Source: Larix kaempferi (lineage: Eukaryota; Streptophyta; Pinopsida; Pinales; Pinaceae). From it: 64,000 bases of DNA. This document shows positions 20,751 to 32,451 of this stretch, in pieces. The stretch spans positions 4,278,001 through 4,342,000 of the forward strand of contig BSBM01000442.1 in the NCBI GenBank assembly GCA_027924585.1, given 5' to 3'. Made by a program: the position numbers and the translations under genes. A model generated the notes under the pieces. It saw nothing but the letters and a program-made list of their open reading frames with translations. It did no database searches and was not told where the DNA came from. How positions within the stretch are numbered: the stretch's first letter is position 1; the number at the start of each line of letters is the position of its first letter.

Positions 20751-22044
20751 ACTCAAGAAAGAGTGTCTTTTTAGGGGCTTAGCCTTGACCCTCTAAGAAA
20801 ACCTCATAAAAAAAATAAAAATATGAGAGAGTATTTCACTGAATCTTCTCACATTAGTCTCTTTTAAAAAATACTCTTCTGCCTTATAACTCCAAAATTA
20901 CAAAGTCTTCTACTCCAAAGCCCAATTTGCCTTTAAAAATGAACTGAAAATCCACTTTTTACAATAAATTTTGTTTGAAAATTAATTTATAAAATTGAAA
21001 ATGATGGAATATTTGGGGATGGATGATTGCCCACACTGGATCGGTGCTTGAGATGTTCCGATCAAAGTGGTTTGTGCTCTGTCATTTGGTGATCTCCATT
21101 CGATTGCTCTGTTGCCTTGGCTTGGCTCAGAGAGAATATTGGCTCAGGGGGTATCTCAACCCAACAATAGGGAATGTATGACTTATATTAAGTAAAACAA
21201 TGGATGCTCTGAGTTACAGTAGTTACAGAGGAGGCAGAGTTTCAGCGACACCAACTACTTGAGAAACTTTATACATCTACCCGAACAGGAAAGCATTTTC
21301 AAAAAGACATTGTGTATGGGGTTGAAGGTCTTGTAGCCACTGGTTCTAAATAGATTGATGGATCACGCTGTATGGATAAGGATGGATGGATCACGCTAAT
21401 GGATCTGCGATCTGGAATCGTTGATGGTCACGCTGGACATTGAAGAAATTACCGGAGAAATCATTGATCGTTGTAAATGGCAGCTTGAATTGGGCAGATC
21501 GTTGAGATCTGAGATCGGCTCACGTTTATGGCAGATTGAGATGCTAAGATCGGTGATGGCTCACGCTAGAGATCACCTAGATGGGCCAGTTAAAAAAAAC
21601 TAGATCGTTGATTGAACGCTGTTGAACTCAGATCACTGGTGTGGAATTGATCCAGATCAGATCAAGTTGTAGATTGCCAATGAACTTTCTTTCTTTATTT
21701 TTATTCAAATCTTAAAGAAAAGCAAAATGATAGCCAGATCTAGAATATTACAGATCAGGATTGAACATAATGATTCTAAAATTTTTGCCAGATATTCATA
21801 AATCTAAAGCAAAAAATTTATAAAAAAAACAATACACCAGTTTTCACCATAGATTTTAAAAAGCTGTTAGAATTAAAAAATCTATAGATCTATGCAACAA
21901 AAAAAACTGACAATGGATAAATCTGCTAATTTATCTCAACTAGCTTTTCCTTATCAATTTTGATAACAAAAGTTACCTCCCAAAGAACACCCTTTGTCAA
22001 TCACATCGATGTTGAGAAGACTAGCACCCTTTGCCAATCCAACA
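20751..22044 (-). other. C4 interior, no gene recognised
   Basis: About 1.3 kb is AT-rich, with a segment at 21350-21680 where GATCACGCT and GATCGTTGA-like words recur. A 60-codon ORF at 21421 is not credible. The bases caaca at 22040-22044 are the G2 target duplication. Confidence 0.5.
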
Positions 22045-23664
22045 TGTCACGTCCCCATTTTGACCCCCTTTTTCATTAAATCGTAAATGATGTAAATATT
22101 GATATTTAATCATGGTGAGGAGCTCAAGGCCAAGGCCCCACCATTGATTTAGCATTTTATGTATCAGCAATTAAAAATAGATGCCTATGCTTCTTGTGCT
22201 AGATAGGCACCATGTAAATTAAGACATCATGTAAATACGAATTTTAATGAAAAACCCACAACTAGCTATGCAATGCAACAAAGAGATGGGGGCATGATTC
22301 TACAAGGAATAGGGAGGAAAATTATTCAAACCCTTGGGACAATGGTGTTAATCCATGTGTCAATGAGAAAACCCATAAACCACCAACTACCCATTTTGGG
22401 TTATGGACCCAATCATTTAATTCTTCCAGAAATTGGTTGAGGTAGTTAATGCCTTAGGAATGAAGAGGTATGGCAGCCAATTTCGTGCAGGGGCAAGCCA
22501 TCAACCTAGGAATTCGTATTTTGCTTCTTGGGCAATAAAACACCCATGAAATGGTGCCCAAAGCCATTCTAAACAGATAGTTTTTCCTCTCTCACGCATA
22601 TTGAGATTGCTGGAAGTTACATTCACGTTTTTCATAAAAAACGCAGGGTTTTCCTTGCCCAGAAACTCGTTTTTGGTTTTGGATAGTATCTAGGAAGAAG
22701 GGGCTGCGATTTGGGACCGTATGGAGGTCGTTTTGTTACAGAATTGCCATGGGCATTTTTCCTAGAAACGATTTCTGCTTCCTGGGGTTTTCCCAAACCT
22801 CCATTGTTCATTTTTAGCCTTCCCACGTTTTTCTGAAGCTCAGGGAATCATTTTCATGCTTATCACTGTACAAACATTTTTCTCCTGTCTAGCCATTGTA
22901 GTTAGCTGATTATCTGCATCTCTATTTGATTTGGAGACTGTAAGCAAGAGATTGGAGTGGTAGTGGACAAAGAGGGATTGATAAACCTAGTGGGGGAGCT
23001 AACCTCTCAAGAAGATCAATAGGGCTTTGGCTACTCTTCTATGCACACCCTAAGAGCACTAGATGGGGAAGGTATGGCTTGAGGGACTGTACAGTAGTGA
23101 AAAGAATACTTCCTTGTGCTGGGTGTGTAGGTATTGTGGGTGCCAAGCTAGATAGATCTTGTAAGGTTACCCTTGGCTCTGGGCTTGAGCTCACTAGCTT
23201 AGCCACTCTTCCTTTCCATTTCCTAGTAGCCCGATAAACCCAATTGTAGATTGGCTTGGCTCATCTTGGTGTATGCTTGGCTATGTGTGAGTCTACTGTT
23301 CCCTGATTCCTTGTAGAGATCATGCCCAGCTCGGGGGTGGCCGTGTGTTGAGATATTGATGATCACAACTGGCCTATGGTTGGGTGGAACGTTGTAGTTG
23401 CATAGCCAGTTGCTTCGAACTAATTTGTTATAAGATAAGTACTCTCTTGTGTTAACTTTGCATTTAATTATTTGATGAATATCTTGAATGTATGATGGAT
23501 GTATTACCGAAATTATTTCCACTGTGTTTTTTTTGTATAATTATACATTTCATATGTTCTTTTATATTATGTGAATGCTTATTTAAAAGCTCATGGGGCT
23601 AGATGCCCAGTTTTAGCATCACGATCCTCTCCATCGCACTGGTATGATGGGAGGGGATGTGACA
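22045..23664 (+). repeat. G2 5' LTR
   Basis: The 1620-bp repeat has TG...CA ends. It lacks the inverted-repeat insertion found in the 3' LTR, so it shows the empty site at about 23195. Confidence 0.93.
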
Positions 23665-23667
23665 GAA

Positions 23668-23679
23668 TGGTACCAGAGC
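23668..23679 (+). other. G2 primer binding site
   Basis: TGGTACCAGAGC begins four bases after the LTR. It differs by one base from the initiator-Met primer site TGGTATCAGAGC. Confidence 0.88.
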
Positions 23680-23889
23680 TGCTGGTTGCAGCATTGGACC
23701 TCTATGGACCAAATCAGATTACTGTCACATGGGAAGGTCCCTTCCTGATCACCACAGGTCTCAGCATCGGGCCTAAAATGGCTAAGTTGAATAAAATTAC
23801 AGAGGTAAGATCACCTTTTGCTGAGCAGTAGTCATCACTGAAAGAAGGAAAGATTTCAAATTTTCCTAAGAGTTTTTGGAATTTTTTTT

Positions 23890-24515
23890 TTTAAGTCTGT
23901 TTCGGGAAGGATTCGGCAAGTTGGCCCAAAACTGCGGAAGGATTTCGCGAGTCATTCCGCAACGTGGAAGAGTTCGGCAAGTTGGCTCAAAACTGTGGAA
24001 GGATTTCGGGAGTCATTCCACAACGCGGAAGAGTTTGGCAAGTTGGCCCAAAACTGCAGAAGGATTCCATGAGTTGTTTCGCAACGCGAAAGCGTTCAGC
24101 AAGTTGGCCTGAAACTGCGGAAGGATTCCGCGAGTTGTTCCACAACGCGGAAGAGTTCGGCAAGTTGGCCCGAAACTGCAGAAGGATTCCGTGAGTCGTC
24201 CCACAATTGCGGAAGGACTCAGCAAATCATCCCACAATTGCGGAAGGACTCGGCAAATCGTCCTGCAATTGCGGAAGGATTCAGCAAATCGTCCCGCAAT
24301 TTCGGAAGGACTCGGCAAATCGTTCCACAATTTTGGAAGGACTCGCCAAATAATCCCGCAATTTCAGAAGGACTCGGAAAATCGTCCCGCAATTTTAGAA
24401 GGACTCGGAAAATCGTCCCACAATTTTGGAAGGATTCAACAAATCACCCCACAACTGCGGAAGGATTCTGCAAATCGCCCCGCAATTGCGGAAGAACTCC
24501 ACAAGTTGCTCCGAA
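23890..24515 (+). repeat. Minisatellite in the G2 leader (31-bp unit, partly dimerised to ~61 bp)
   Basis: Between 23930 and 24200 a unit of about 61 bp repeats about four times, each made of two diverged halves (GGAAGGATTCCGCGAGT and GAAGAGTTCGGCAAGTTGG). From 24200 to 24510 a unit of about 31 bp repeats about ten times, with GCGGAAGGACTCGGCAAATC. Long ORFs on both strands here, such as 24191-24654, come from the repeat. Its place between the primer site and gag suggests leader RNA. Confidence 0.88.
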
Positions 24516-24861
24516 ACATGGAATTTCAGCCATTTTTCAGGGAGATTTTCAGGTGCCGAAAATGGAAAAAAAATTGCCATGGAACTTATGCGCTAGATTG
24601 CGCGAAATGAAAGACCCCTTGACCTCCGTTGTCCCCCCTCTCATATGTCGTTGATTGTGAGAAAATTCTATGATTTGACAAATTGTCAATATAATATTTT
24701 CCCACGTGCATGAAAGTAAATTATGAATTTCTGAGAATATAATGTAGCTAACAATTGTGTTGATGAACACATTTTGCAGAATCACAGTTACATCAGGGCA
24801 GCACTCTGGATAATACAGTTGGAAAGTTTTGGATCTTGGTTGGGCCAAGAAAATCAACATC

Positions 24862-26060
24862 ATGGATGATGCATAGGATCCCTATGAGCCTGAGACAGAT
24901 GCCATGGGGGAGAACATACATGTTGAAAATATTGAAATAGAATCTAATGGGAGAAGAAATCAAGAGACTCCTCCAAGTATTGCAGCCACCATGAGAAGCC
25001 TAAGGGTGGAGTTGCAAAGCTGTAGAGAAGACAATGAAAGGATGATTAAAGCTTAAGAAGAACAAAATCATTTAAATGCAGCCATGCTACAGAGTTTAAC
25101 AGACATCCAAAGGCAAATGAACTTTGGGCATCAGACATCAAATCCAGAAAGGGGTGGGAGTAGTTCTAGAAGGAATTCCCATAAGAGGGCCAGTAGCTCA
25201 AGAAGAGTTTCTACAGACAGAACGCATACTCCAGAAATCTCTTCTAATGAATCATCTGACTCTGAAGAATCCATTGAGGGTTCAAGCTCTTCATCTCGCA
25301 GGAGTAATAGGAAGAAGCACTACAAGAACAATTCACACGGGGAATTTAAGAAGGCGAAACCTCCTACATTTGATGGAGAGATAAAGTCTGGTCAAGAAGC
25401 TGAAGCTTGGCTTCTTGGGATGAGAAAATATTTCCAAGTCCAAGACTACTCTGAGAATATGAAGGCAAGGGTTTCCATCTTCAACTTGAATGGAAGAGCA
25501 TCTATATGGTGGGAACACATCAGGCAAGTGAAGAAGATCAACTAAAGGAAGATTGTGTGGAAGCAGTTCAAGAAATACTTCAAGCAGAATTACCTATCTG
25601 ATAGGTACTATGATGATAAGATCAAAGAGTTCCATGAGCTGATATTGGGACAATTGACCATGGAATAATCTGCAAACAAGTTCTTGGAGATGCTGAGGTA
25701 TGTTAAGTACTTCGAGATGATAAGGTGAAAATTCAGCGTTTCCTGAGTGGACTGCCCCGGTCATATAAAGATAGAATTGAGTTTGGTGAATCTTGAACTA
25801 TAGAGGAGGCCATAAGAAAGGCCAAGTATTGCTTTGATGAAAACAAAAGCAAACCAAAATTCCATAAGGCATGGAAGGATAAGAAAAATGAAAAGTTTAA
25901 TCAAAGGAAGAAGGGGTTCAAGCCTCCTCAATTCCGGAATCAGCAAAGGCAACCATCACAGGTTGTGACTAAGCCAACTAGGATGATGGGAGATAAGCCA
26001 AGAGATCCAAAGGAGCCAAGAGAACCAATTCAATGTTAGGGTTGTGGATGGGAGCACATG
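24862..26060 (+). pseudogene. G2 Gag
   Basis: The likely start is the ATG at 24862, with TAG five codons later. An acidic and then Ser/Arg-rich N-terminal region (25150-25320) precedes the Gag core: KPPTFDGEIKSGQEAEAWL at about 25358-25415, ASIWWEHIRQVK, then QFKKYFKQNYLSDRYYD. A CCHC knuckle at 26036-26080 reads C[12 protein letters not shown], with a TAG in place of its second residue. Stops also lie near 25055, 25543, 25667 and 25796. Gag forms particles and binds RNA. Confidence 0.87.
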
Positions 26061-27020
26061 CTTAGGAACTGTCCACATCGGAATGGGAATCCAAATCAAG
26101 TCCACAACATCCAGGGAGCTGAAACTGTGGGTCAAGTGGCGAGGACAATCCCTAGAATCTATGCAGCACTAGATGACCGCCAAGCAGATCATCAGTCAAC
26201 TGTGGTTGAAGTTGAAGGTAAGATTGCTAAGCAATCTGTTTCTATTTTGATTGATCCTGGATCTACTCACAGTTATGACACTCCTAGAATTGTTGAGATT
26301 TGTGCTTTCAAGAAATTAAAGCATAGTAAATCATGGTTAGTTCAACTAGCCACTGGAACCAAGAGAAAAGCTAGTGAAATAGTAGAGAAATGTCCATTAG
26401 AGATGGATGGGCTATTCACTTATGCAGATCTGAATATTTTTCCACTTGGCTCCTATGATATTCTCATTGGGATGGATTGGTTAGAGGCACATAGGGTTAA
26501 ACTTGACTGCTACAATAAGACATTTGAATGCATGGACGAAGAAGGAAACCCGAGGGTTGTAAAAGGGATTCCAAAGGTGACTTCTGTTAGACAGGTTTCA
26601 GCCATGCAACTGAAGAAGTTCTGTAGGAAGGGATGTCAATTGTATGCAGCTCACATTTTAGACGCAACAGAGAATGAAACTCTTAAATTGGAGAAATATC
26701 ATGTATTGCAAGAATTCAGGGATGTTTTTCCTGATGAGATTCCAAGACTCCCTCCAAAGAGAGACATTGACTTTACAATTGAACTTGTTCCAGGAGCGAC
26801 ACCAGTGTCTAAGACACCCTATAGGATGAGTACATCGGAATTGCTAGAATTGAAAATGCAATTACAAGAGTTGCTAGAAAATAAATATATTAGGCCAAGT
26901 GTGTCCCTGTGGGGAGCACCTGTTCTATTTGTGAAAAAGAAAGATGGAACACTCAGGTTATGTATTGACTACAGGCAGTTGAACAAAGTCACTGTGAAGA
27001 AGAAATACCCATTGCCCTGA
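26061..27020 (+). pseudogene. G2 protease and start of reverse transcriptase
   Basis: This is an open segment of 320 residues. The protease active site appears as [11 protein letters not shown] at about 26247-26280, with Pro where D-S/T-G is usual, followed by [17 protein letters not shown], typical of gypsy protease ends. Reverse transcriptase begins with [31 protein letters not shown] and [19 protein letters not shown]. It ends in TGA at 27018-27020, where gypsy proteins usually have Arg (CGA). Confidence 0.9.
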
Positions 27021-28154
27021 ATTGTTGACCTTTTTGACCAAATGAGAGGAGCAAAGGTATTTTCAAAGATTGACTTGAGGTTTGGTTACCATCAGGTAAG
27101 AATCAAAGAAGAAGATGTTCATAAGACATCCTTTAGAACGAGGTATGGACACTATGAGTTTGTAGTGGTACCATTCGGTCTCACAAATGCACCAACTACA
27201 TTCATGTGTCTCATGAATAATGTTTTTAGCAAGTATTTGGACAAGTTTGTTCTTGTATTCCTAGATGACATTCTCATCTATTCTAAGAATGAGGAAGAGC
27301 ATGAAGAATATTTGAGGATGACAATGCAATTACTAAGGGAGCATAAGTTGTATGCAAAGTTGAGCAAATGTGACTTTTATAAAGATAGAATTCATTATTT
27401 GGGTCACATCATCTCCGACGAAGGAATATCTGTAGACCCTGAGAAGATTGAAACCATTATGAATTGGCCAAATCCAAGGAATGTGACTGATGTGAGATCT
27501 TTTATGGGCCTTGCTGGTTACTACATGAGGTTTATCGAAGGATTCTCCAAGGTTGCAAACCCGATCACTTCTTTGCAAAAGAAGGGGATAAAGTTTGAAT
27601 GGTCACCAAGATGTGAGGAAAGTTTTCAACGGTTGAATAATCTTCACACAAGTGCAACAATTTTGAAAATTGCAGACCCAGAAAAAGACCTTGTGGTGTG
27701 TACCGATGCATGCAATCAAGGACTTGGAGGAGTTCTTGTGCAAGACAACCACGTGATATGCTATGAGTCAAGAAAGTTGAAGGAGCATGAGAAGAACTAT
27801 GCTACTCATGATATAGAACTTGCATCCATATTACATGCTTTAAATATGTGGAGGCATTACTTAATGGGAAGAAAATTTGAGTTAAGGACAGACCATTGTG
27901 GTATGAAATACTTGTTTGATCAGCCAACTTTAAATGCTAGGCAAGCTAGATGGTTGAAATTTTTGTGTGAATTTGATTTTGAAATCAAACACATAAAAGG
28001 GAAAGAAAACAAGGTGGATGATGCACTCAACAGGAAGGTACATGAAATGTATGTGGCAGCACTTAGTACTTGCCAACCAGATTTGAGGCAGCAGATTGTT
28101 AACCATATTGTTGAGGATGAAGTGTACGTGCATATAAAGGACAAATTGCAATAG
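27021..28154 (+). pseudogene. G2 reverse transcriptase and RNase H
   Basis: Residues continue directly after the TGA, with [31 protein letters not shown] and the catalytic box FLDDILIYS at about 27262-27290. The connection and RNase H follow: [13 protein letters not shown] at about 27700, then [13 protein letters not shown] and [15 protein letters not shown]. The open length of 370 residues carries all catalytic Asp residues. It ends in TAG at 28152, inside the linker to integrase. Confidence 0.93.
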
Positions 28155-29531
28155 CAAGACCTTGGCAAGAAGTATGAAGGCTATCATTTGGAAGAAGGTG
28201 GACTTCTTACTTATAAGAATATAGTCTATATTCCAAATGCGACATATTTGAGGAGGATTATTATGGATGAAATCCATAAAGCTCCATACTCTGGTCACCC
28301 AGGATATCAGAAAACAATTGCTACAACAAGAAAATATTATTTCTGTCCAAGGATGAAGAAGGATGTCACTGAATACATTTCTAAGTGCATGAAATGTTAG
28401 CAGGTGAAGGTTGAACACCAACACCCCGCTGGTTTATTGCACCCAGTGCCAATTTCAGAATGGAAATGAGAAATAATTTCCATGGATTTTATTACAGGAT
28501 TGCCAATGACTATGAGACAACATGATTCCATCATGGTTGTGGTGGACAAGTTAACAAAGGAAGCACATTTCATACCGGTTAAGTCCACACATAAAGCTGA
28601 TGCCATTGCAAATATTTTCATGAAGGAAATTTTCAGATTACATGGGTTGCCTAAGGCAATAATTTCTGACAGGGATACCAAGTTCACTTCCAATTTTTGG
28701 AAAGGTCTCTTTGCAGATTTGGGTACACAGTTGAACTTTAGCACCGCGTACCATCCTCAAATAGACGGACAAATAGAAAGAGTAAATCAGGTGCTTGAAG
28801 ACATGCTTCGCATGTATGTAATGGACAAGCCATCCAAGTGGGAGGATTATCTACACCTGGTAGAGTTTGCATATAATAATGGGCAGCAAGAATCATTGGG
28901 AATGAGTCCATATGAGGCTTTGTACGGCAGAAGGTGTAGGACACCAGTGACTTGGGACAATCTAATGAACAAAATTGTACTTGGGCTAGAATTGCTTAAG
29001 GAAATGGAGCAAGAGGTTGCAAAGATCTGGCAAAATTTAAAAGTAGCCCAAGATAGACATAAAATCTATGTAGATAAACATAGAGTGCATAGGGAATTCA
29101 GTGTTGGGGATCATGTGTATCTTAGAGTGAGGCCAAGGAAGGGTTCCTTGAAGCTTGGGAGTTGTGCCAAGCTATCACCTAGATATTGTGGGCCATTTGA
29201 AGTGCTTGAAAGAATAGGGCTAGTTGCATATAGACTTGCATTGTCTGCTAGCACTAAAGCTCATAATGTATTTCATGTCTCTTTGCTTAAGAAATATGTA
29301 CATGATCCTAACCATGTGATTAATTGGGATGTGATCCAGGTGGAACCCGAGGGAGAATTCCAAACTGATCCATTGCGCATCCTAGACAAGAAGGTATAAT
29401 TGCTCCGGAACCGAGCCATCGGACAGGTAAAGGTGCAATGGAAGCACTACAGTCCCGATGAGGCTACATGGGAGCTGAAGGATGCCATGAGGGTGGCATA
29501 TCCATTTTTGTTCAGTTTTGATGAGCACTGA
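28155..29531 (+). pseudogene. G2 integrase and chromodomain-like tail
   Basis: The zinc-binding HHCC part is at 28260-28400 (H-x-x-PYSGHPG, then CMKC followed by TAG). The catalytic core starts at 28482 (MDFITGLPMTMRQHDS), with the second Asp in IISDRDTKF near 28670 and the Glu in GQIERVNQVLEDMLRMY near 28780. The GPF/Y-like segment follows (RYCGPFEVLERIGLVAYRL). After a TAA at 29397 the frame goes on as QVKVQWKHYSPDEATWE, a chromodomain-type block ending at 29531. It inserts element DNA; the tail would guide it to heterochromatin. Confidence 0.92.
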
Positions 29532-29545
29532 GGATAGTGCTGATG

Positions 29546-29559
29546 TAAGGGGAGGGGAA
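29546..29559 (+). other. G2 polypurine tract
   Basis: GTAAGGGGAGGGGAA-type purines directly precede the 3' LTR. Confidence 0.88.
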
Positions 29560-32128
29560 TGTCATGTCCCCATTTTGACCCCCTTTTTCATTAAATTGTA
29601 AATGATGTAAATATTGATATTTAATCATGGTGAGGAGCTCAAGGCCAAGGCCCCACCATTGATTTAGTGTTTTATGTATCGGCAATTAAAAATAGATGCC
29701 TATGGTTCTTGTGCTAGATAGGCACTATGTAAATTAATACATCATGTAAATACGAATTTTAATGAAAAACCCACAACTAGCTATGCAATGCAACAAAGAG
29801 ATGGGGGCATCATTCTAAAAGGAATAGGGAGGAAAATTATTCAAACCCTTGAGCCAATGGTGTTAATCCATGTGTCAATGAGAAAACCCATAAACCACCA
29901 ACTACCCATTTTGGGTTATGGACCCAATCATTTAATTCTTCCAGAAATTGGTTGAGGTAGTTAATGCCTTGGGAATGAAGAGGTATGGCAGCCAATTTCG
30001 TGTAGGGGCAAGCCATCAACCTAGGAATTCGTATTTTTGCTTCTTGGGCAAGAAAACACCCATGAAATGGTTCCCAAAGCCATTCTGAACATATAGTTTT
30101 TCCTCTCTCACGCAGATTGAGACTGCTGAAAGTTACATTCATGTTTTTCATAAAAAACGTAGGGTTTTCCTTGCCCAAAAACTCGTTTTTTGTTTTGGAT
30201 AGTAGCTGGGAAGAAGGGGCTGCAATTTGGGACCGTATGGAGGTCATTTTGTTACAGAATTGCCATGGGCATTTTTCCTAAAAACAATTTCTGCTTCCTA
30301 GGGTTTTCCCAAACCTCCATTGTTCATTTTTAGCCTTCCCACGTTTTTCTGAAGCTCAGGGAATCATTTTCATGCTTATTACTGTACAAACATTTTTCTC
30401 CTATCTAGCCATTGTAGTTAGTTGATTATCTGCATCTCTGTTTGATTTGGAGACTGTAAGCAAGATATTGGAGTGGTAGTGGATAGAGAGGGATTGATAA
30501 ACCTAGTGGGGGAGATAACCTCTCAAGAAGATCAATAGGGCTTTGGCTACTCTTCTATGAACACCCTGAGAGCACTAGATGGGGAAGGTATGGCTTGAGG
30601 GACTGTACAGTAGTGAAAAGAATACTTCCTTGTGCTGGGTGTGTAGGTATTGTGGGTTCCAAGCTAGATAGATCTTGTAAGGTTACCCCTGGCACTATGC
30701 TTGAGCTCACTAGCATTAGAGAGATTTTGAGGTCAAAAAAGGGCCTCCTAAGAGATGTACTACAAAAATATGAGATATATTAAAATATTATGAATTGGGG
30801 GTTTTATGGGGTAGGTATATATGACAAGTCACCTCTCACACTATTTTCTATGCACAATATAAATAACCATGGTTGAGTTACTTTTCAAAATTCACTAGAA
30901 ATAAAATTAATAAAATAAGTCTACATTGATGTGACTAAGATTCATTGTAAATTCCCAAAAATGTATTGTCCTTTAACATTTATTTGTCTTGAACTTGCAA
31001 ATGAAATTAAATAATAAAAAACATTTTTAAGAGTTTTTTTTTAAATTTTATGTTGACTTTTTATATTTAGTACTTTTCTCATGAATTTAATAATGTAATT
31101 TAATTGAGAATTTATTTACATGTAAAATGTCAATAATATTATTATAATCCACATTGCATTATTATTATTATTATTATTTATTAAATCTATTATTATTCTT
31201 TATTAGTTTGACATTATGTTATTAAATAGAATGGAGTGAATATATAATTTAAAATTAAAAACATAAAAATGATAATATATTATTTTATAAAAAAATGTGA
31301 AAGGACTTTCTTTATGAATTAAGAGTACTTCACTTGAAAATGACAATAATATTATTTTATGTGAAAGTGTGAAAAGACATTCATTATGAGTACTTTACTT
31401 GAAAATGACAATAATATTATTTTATGAAAAGACTATCATTATGAGTACTTTACTTTATGACTTAAAAGTACTTACACCACTACCTTGGTTAACTATGTGT
31501 TTTCATCCACCATAGAAAATTTGACAAATAAGCATTCTTAACTCATGCAATGCCACTTCACCAAGGGGGATGATGTCATCTACTAGAATGTGATTGGTTG
31601 TATTTTATAGTACATTTTCTTTGTTTTGAGGCCCTTTTTTGACCTCAAAATTTCTCTAATGCTTAGCCACTCTTCCTTTCCATTTCCTAGCAGCCTGATA
31701 AACCCAATTGTAGATTGGCTTGGATCATCTTGGTGTATGCTTGGCTATGTGTGAGTCTACTGTTCCCTGATTCCTTGTAGAGATCATTCCCAGCTCGGGG
31801 GTGGCCGTGTGTTGAGATATTGATGATCACAACTGGCCTATGGTTGGGTGGAACGTTGCAATTGCATAGCCAGTTGCTTGGGACTACTTTGTTATAAGAT
31901 AAGTACTCTCTTGTGTTAAATTTGCATTTATTTATTTGATGAATATCTTGAATGTATGATGGATGTGTTACCGAAATTATTTCTGCTGTGTTTTTTTCTT
32001 ATAATTATACATTTCATATGTTATTTTATATTATGTGAATGCTTATTTAAAAGCTCATGGGGCTAGATGCCCGGTTTTAGCATCACGATCCTCTCCATCG
32101 CACTAGTATGATGGGAGGGGACGTGACA
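29560..32128 (+). repeat. G2 3' LTR with insertion
   Basis: Apart from the insertion at 30715-31660 it aligns along its length with 22045-23664, with scattered substitutions. Confidence 0.93.
30715..31660. mobile_element. Inverted-repeat DNA element (MITE-like) in the G2 3' LTR
   Basis: A terminal inverted repeat of about 33 bp with one mismatch is present: it starts ATTAGAGAGATTTTGAGG at 30715, and its partner ends in the complement at 31660. The 946-bp interior is very AT-rich and has no ORF. The sister LTR shows the empty site (cactagcttagcc near 23190), which gives GC as the only duplicated target bases. No transposase is present, so it is non-autonomous. A 2-bp GC duplication does not match any standard plant superfamily, so the class is open. 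Confidence 0.85.
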
Positions 32129-32160
32129 CAACATCAGTTCATCATAGCTCTGATATCAAA
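32129..32160 (-). other. C4 leader start with primer binding site
   Basis: The minus strand reads TGATATCAGAGC at 32158-32147, two bases inside the LTR. This is one base off the initiator-Met primer site. It identifies the right end of C4 as its 5' end. Confidence 0.7.
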
Positions 32161-32451
32161 TGATGAAGAAGTGTCCGCAGACACACAATTTTATTAATAA
32201 GGAAAAAGAAATTTACATCACACTCACAAGACTCTCTTAACATCTCATAGAGAAGAGATCTTGTTTATATAGTTCAATTCTAAACTAGAAAGTAGGATGA
32301 AAACCAATCATATAATCACATGGAAATGATAGGTGTCATTTACAAAGAAACAATCCTATCAAAGTCTACTTGCACATTAATCTAATTTATTCTTTTAATA
32401 TAATACTAGAAAATACCTAAACTATAAAACTTAGGATTAAGAGGTCTAACA
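32161..32451 (-). repeat. C4 right terminal repeat (5' LTR)
   Basis: A 291-bp segment starting TGATGAAGAAG and ending TCTAACA is followed by TCATC. Only its first 75 bp (plus view) are shared with the left end. Confidence 0.65.

Larger units (their letters stand above)
22045..32128 (+). mobile_element. G2: Ty3/gypsy chromovirus
   Basis: LTRs at 22045-23664 (1620 bp) and 29560-32128 (2569 bp including a 946-bp insertion) both start TGTCAYGTCCCC and end in GTGACA. Identical CAACA duplications flank it (22040-22044 and 32129-32133). Inside are a primer site, a repetitive leader, gag, protease, reverse transcriptase, RNase H, integrase and a chromodomain-like tail, which is the chromovirus order. 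Roughly ten in-frame stops make it inactive, but the domain set is complete. Confidence 0.94.
20676..32451 (-). mobile_element. C4: small non-autonomous LTR element (contains G2)
   Basis: Both ends are flanked by TCATC (20671-20675 and 32452-32456), and the C2 gag frame is restored when the whole segment is skipped. The right end (32161-32451, 291 bp) looks like a 5' LTR on the minus strand, with an adjacent primer site TGATATCAGAGC at 32147-32158. The left end shares only about 75 bp with it (20676-20750 against 32161-32235). Without G2 the element is about 1.7 kb, which suits a TRIM-like or deleted copia relative. No coding capacity was seen. Confidence 0.68.

Noticed and set aside
24191-24654. 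Two overlapping ORFs of about 139 codons
   Set aside because: They arise from the 31-bp leader minisatellite of G2.
27333-28424. Several minus-strand ORFs of 68-164 codons
   Set aside because: Antisense shadows of G2 RNase H and integrase.
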